Notes under the pieces: model-generated
Databases searched by the model: none
What the model was told of the DNA's origin: nothing
What the model saw: the letters and a program-made list of their open reading frames with translations, nothing else
Position numbers and translations under genes: made by a program
From: Parvimonas sp000223315
Lineage (GTDB): Bacteria; Bacillota; Clostridia; Tissierellales; Peptoniphilaceae
Assembly (NCBI GenBank): GCA_050262155.1
Contig: CP189843.1
Span: 1,116,001-1,180,000 of the forward strand
Direction of reading: 5' to 3'
Length of the DNA stretch: 64,000 bases
Shown here: piece after piece, positions 63,650 through 64,000 of the stretch
Layout of the letters: the number at the start of each line of letters is the position of its first letter
How positions within the stretch are numbered: position 1 is the stretch's first letter

Positions 63650-64000
63650 CTATTTATTTCTTCCACAACATTTTTTATATTTTTTACCGCTTCCGCAAGG
63701 GCATGGGTCATTTCTTCCAACTTGTTTTCCTTTAACAACTGTTGTTTGTTCGTCCGGAACATTTGTTGAAACTTCTACTGCCGCTCTTTCTCTTTCGATT
63801 TCAGCTCCTGCAGGTTGAATGTTGAATAATCCCTTTAGAACGTCTGCTCTGATTGATTCGTTCATTTCGTTAAACATTTCAAAGCCTTCTGCTCCGTATG
63901 CTCTTACAGGGTCTTGTTGTCCGTAAGATCTTATACCGATACCTTGTCTTAATTGATCCATAGCGTCTATATGATCCATCCATTTTCTATCGACAACCAT
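63650..64000 (-). CDS. secA: SecA preprotein translocase ATPase (C-terminal end; gene continues past the window)
   Basis: The last 116 residues of SecA: DRKWMDHIDAMDQLRQGIGIRSYGQQDP is the helical scaffold/wing region, and the protein ends in the zinc-binding SEC-C motif CPCGSGKKYKKCCG. SecA drives protein export through SecYEG, which the two surface adhesins here would need. The M at the window edge is internal, not the start. Confidence 0.95.
   Translation of the reverse strand: MVVDRKWMDHIDAMDQLRQGIGIRSYGQQDPVRAYGAEGFEMFNEMNESIRADVLKGLFNIQPAGAEIERERAAVEVSTNVPDEQTTVVKGKQVGRNDPCPCGSGKKYKKCCGRNK

Overview
The window is AT-rich (roughly 25-30% GC by eye) with Gram-positive signals throughout: strong AGGAGG-type ribosome binding sites, many TTGACA-N17-TATAAT promoters, a T-box leader, Veg, DarA and BofA-like proteins, and sortase-anchored surface proteins. 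nrdD/nrdG and several fermentative-type genes fit an anaerobe. The best inference is a Gram-positive anaerobic coccus of the Peptoniphilaceae type (Parvimonas would fit). No 16S gene is present to prove this.

Layout. 0-9 kb: partial tex, an lpdA whose C-terminus is frameshifted, yaaA, and three half-size ABC exporters carrying six frameshifts between them. 8.6-12.5 kb: operon nrdD-nrdG-CDF exporter behind a perfect sigma-A promoter and an NrdR-box-like palindrome. 12.6-16.6 kb: DUF454 protein and an intact heterodimeric ABC exporter. 16.7-19.2 kb: proS with a proline T-box, then dps. 19.5-26.7 kb: a cell-wall block with an OatA-like O-acetyltransferase convergent to an asparagine synthase / D-aspartate-ligase-like ATP-grasp / aspartate racemase operon, and murE; together these look like a pathway for a D-Asp or D-Asn peptidoglycan cross-bridge. 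26.8-27.7 kb: tRNA-Lys, -Phe, -Gly and -Cys, with three tandem copies of a tRNA-Phe-derived hairpin unit between Lys and Phe.

27.8-33.7 kb: a six-gene operon (RlmL-like methyltransferase, PAS-PP2C phosphatase, pgi, AI-2E-like fragment, moeA, mobB). 33.8-37.4 kb: an ECF S-component, veg, and the conserved replication cluster bofA-like / tmk / two DarA-like genes / holB / a 42-residue membrane peptide. 37.4-44.8 kb: a GC-rich nine-copy 66-bp repeat array and two large LAKTG-anchored adhesins (thioester/VaFE and Cna-B types) that share their C-terminal domain. A lone repeat copy lies between them.

45.2-64 kb: aldehyde dehydrogenase, a frameshifted hypothetical gene behind a striking promoter-palindrome, a DKNYY protein, an McrBC restriction pair, a CmpB-type membrane protein, then a run of poorly known genes (TPR protein, two unknowns, a 644-residue protein ending in a HEPN-like RNKYLH motif, and a DEDDh exonuclease-TPR-NUMOD1-like fusion). 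After these come a duplicated unknown gene, a thioredoxin, the detached 3' tail of a second RNA uracil methyltransferase, rlmD and the end of secA. The 49-62 kb stretch looks like an accessory, defence-type island abutting the 3' end of rlmD. It is the most likely place for undescribed biology, along with the repeat families built on the GCGAAGC mini-hairpin.
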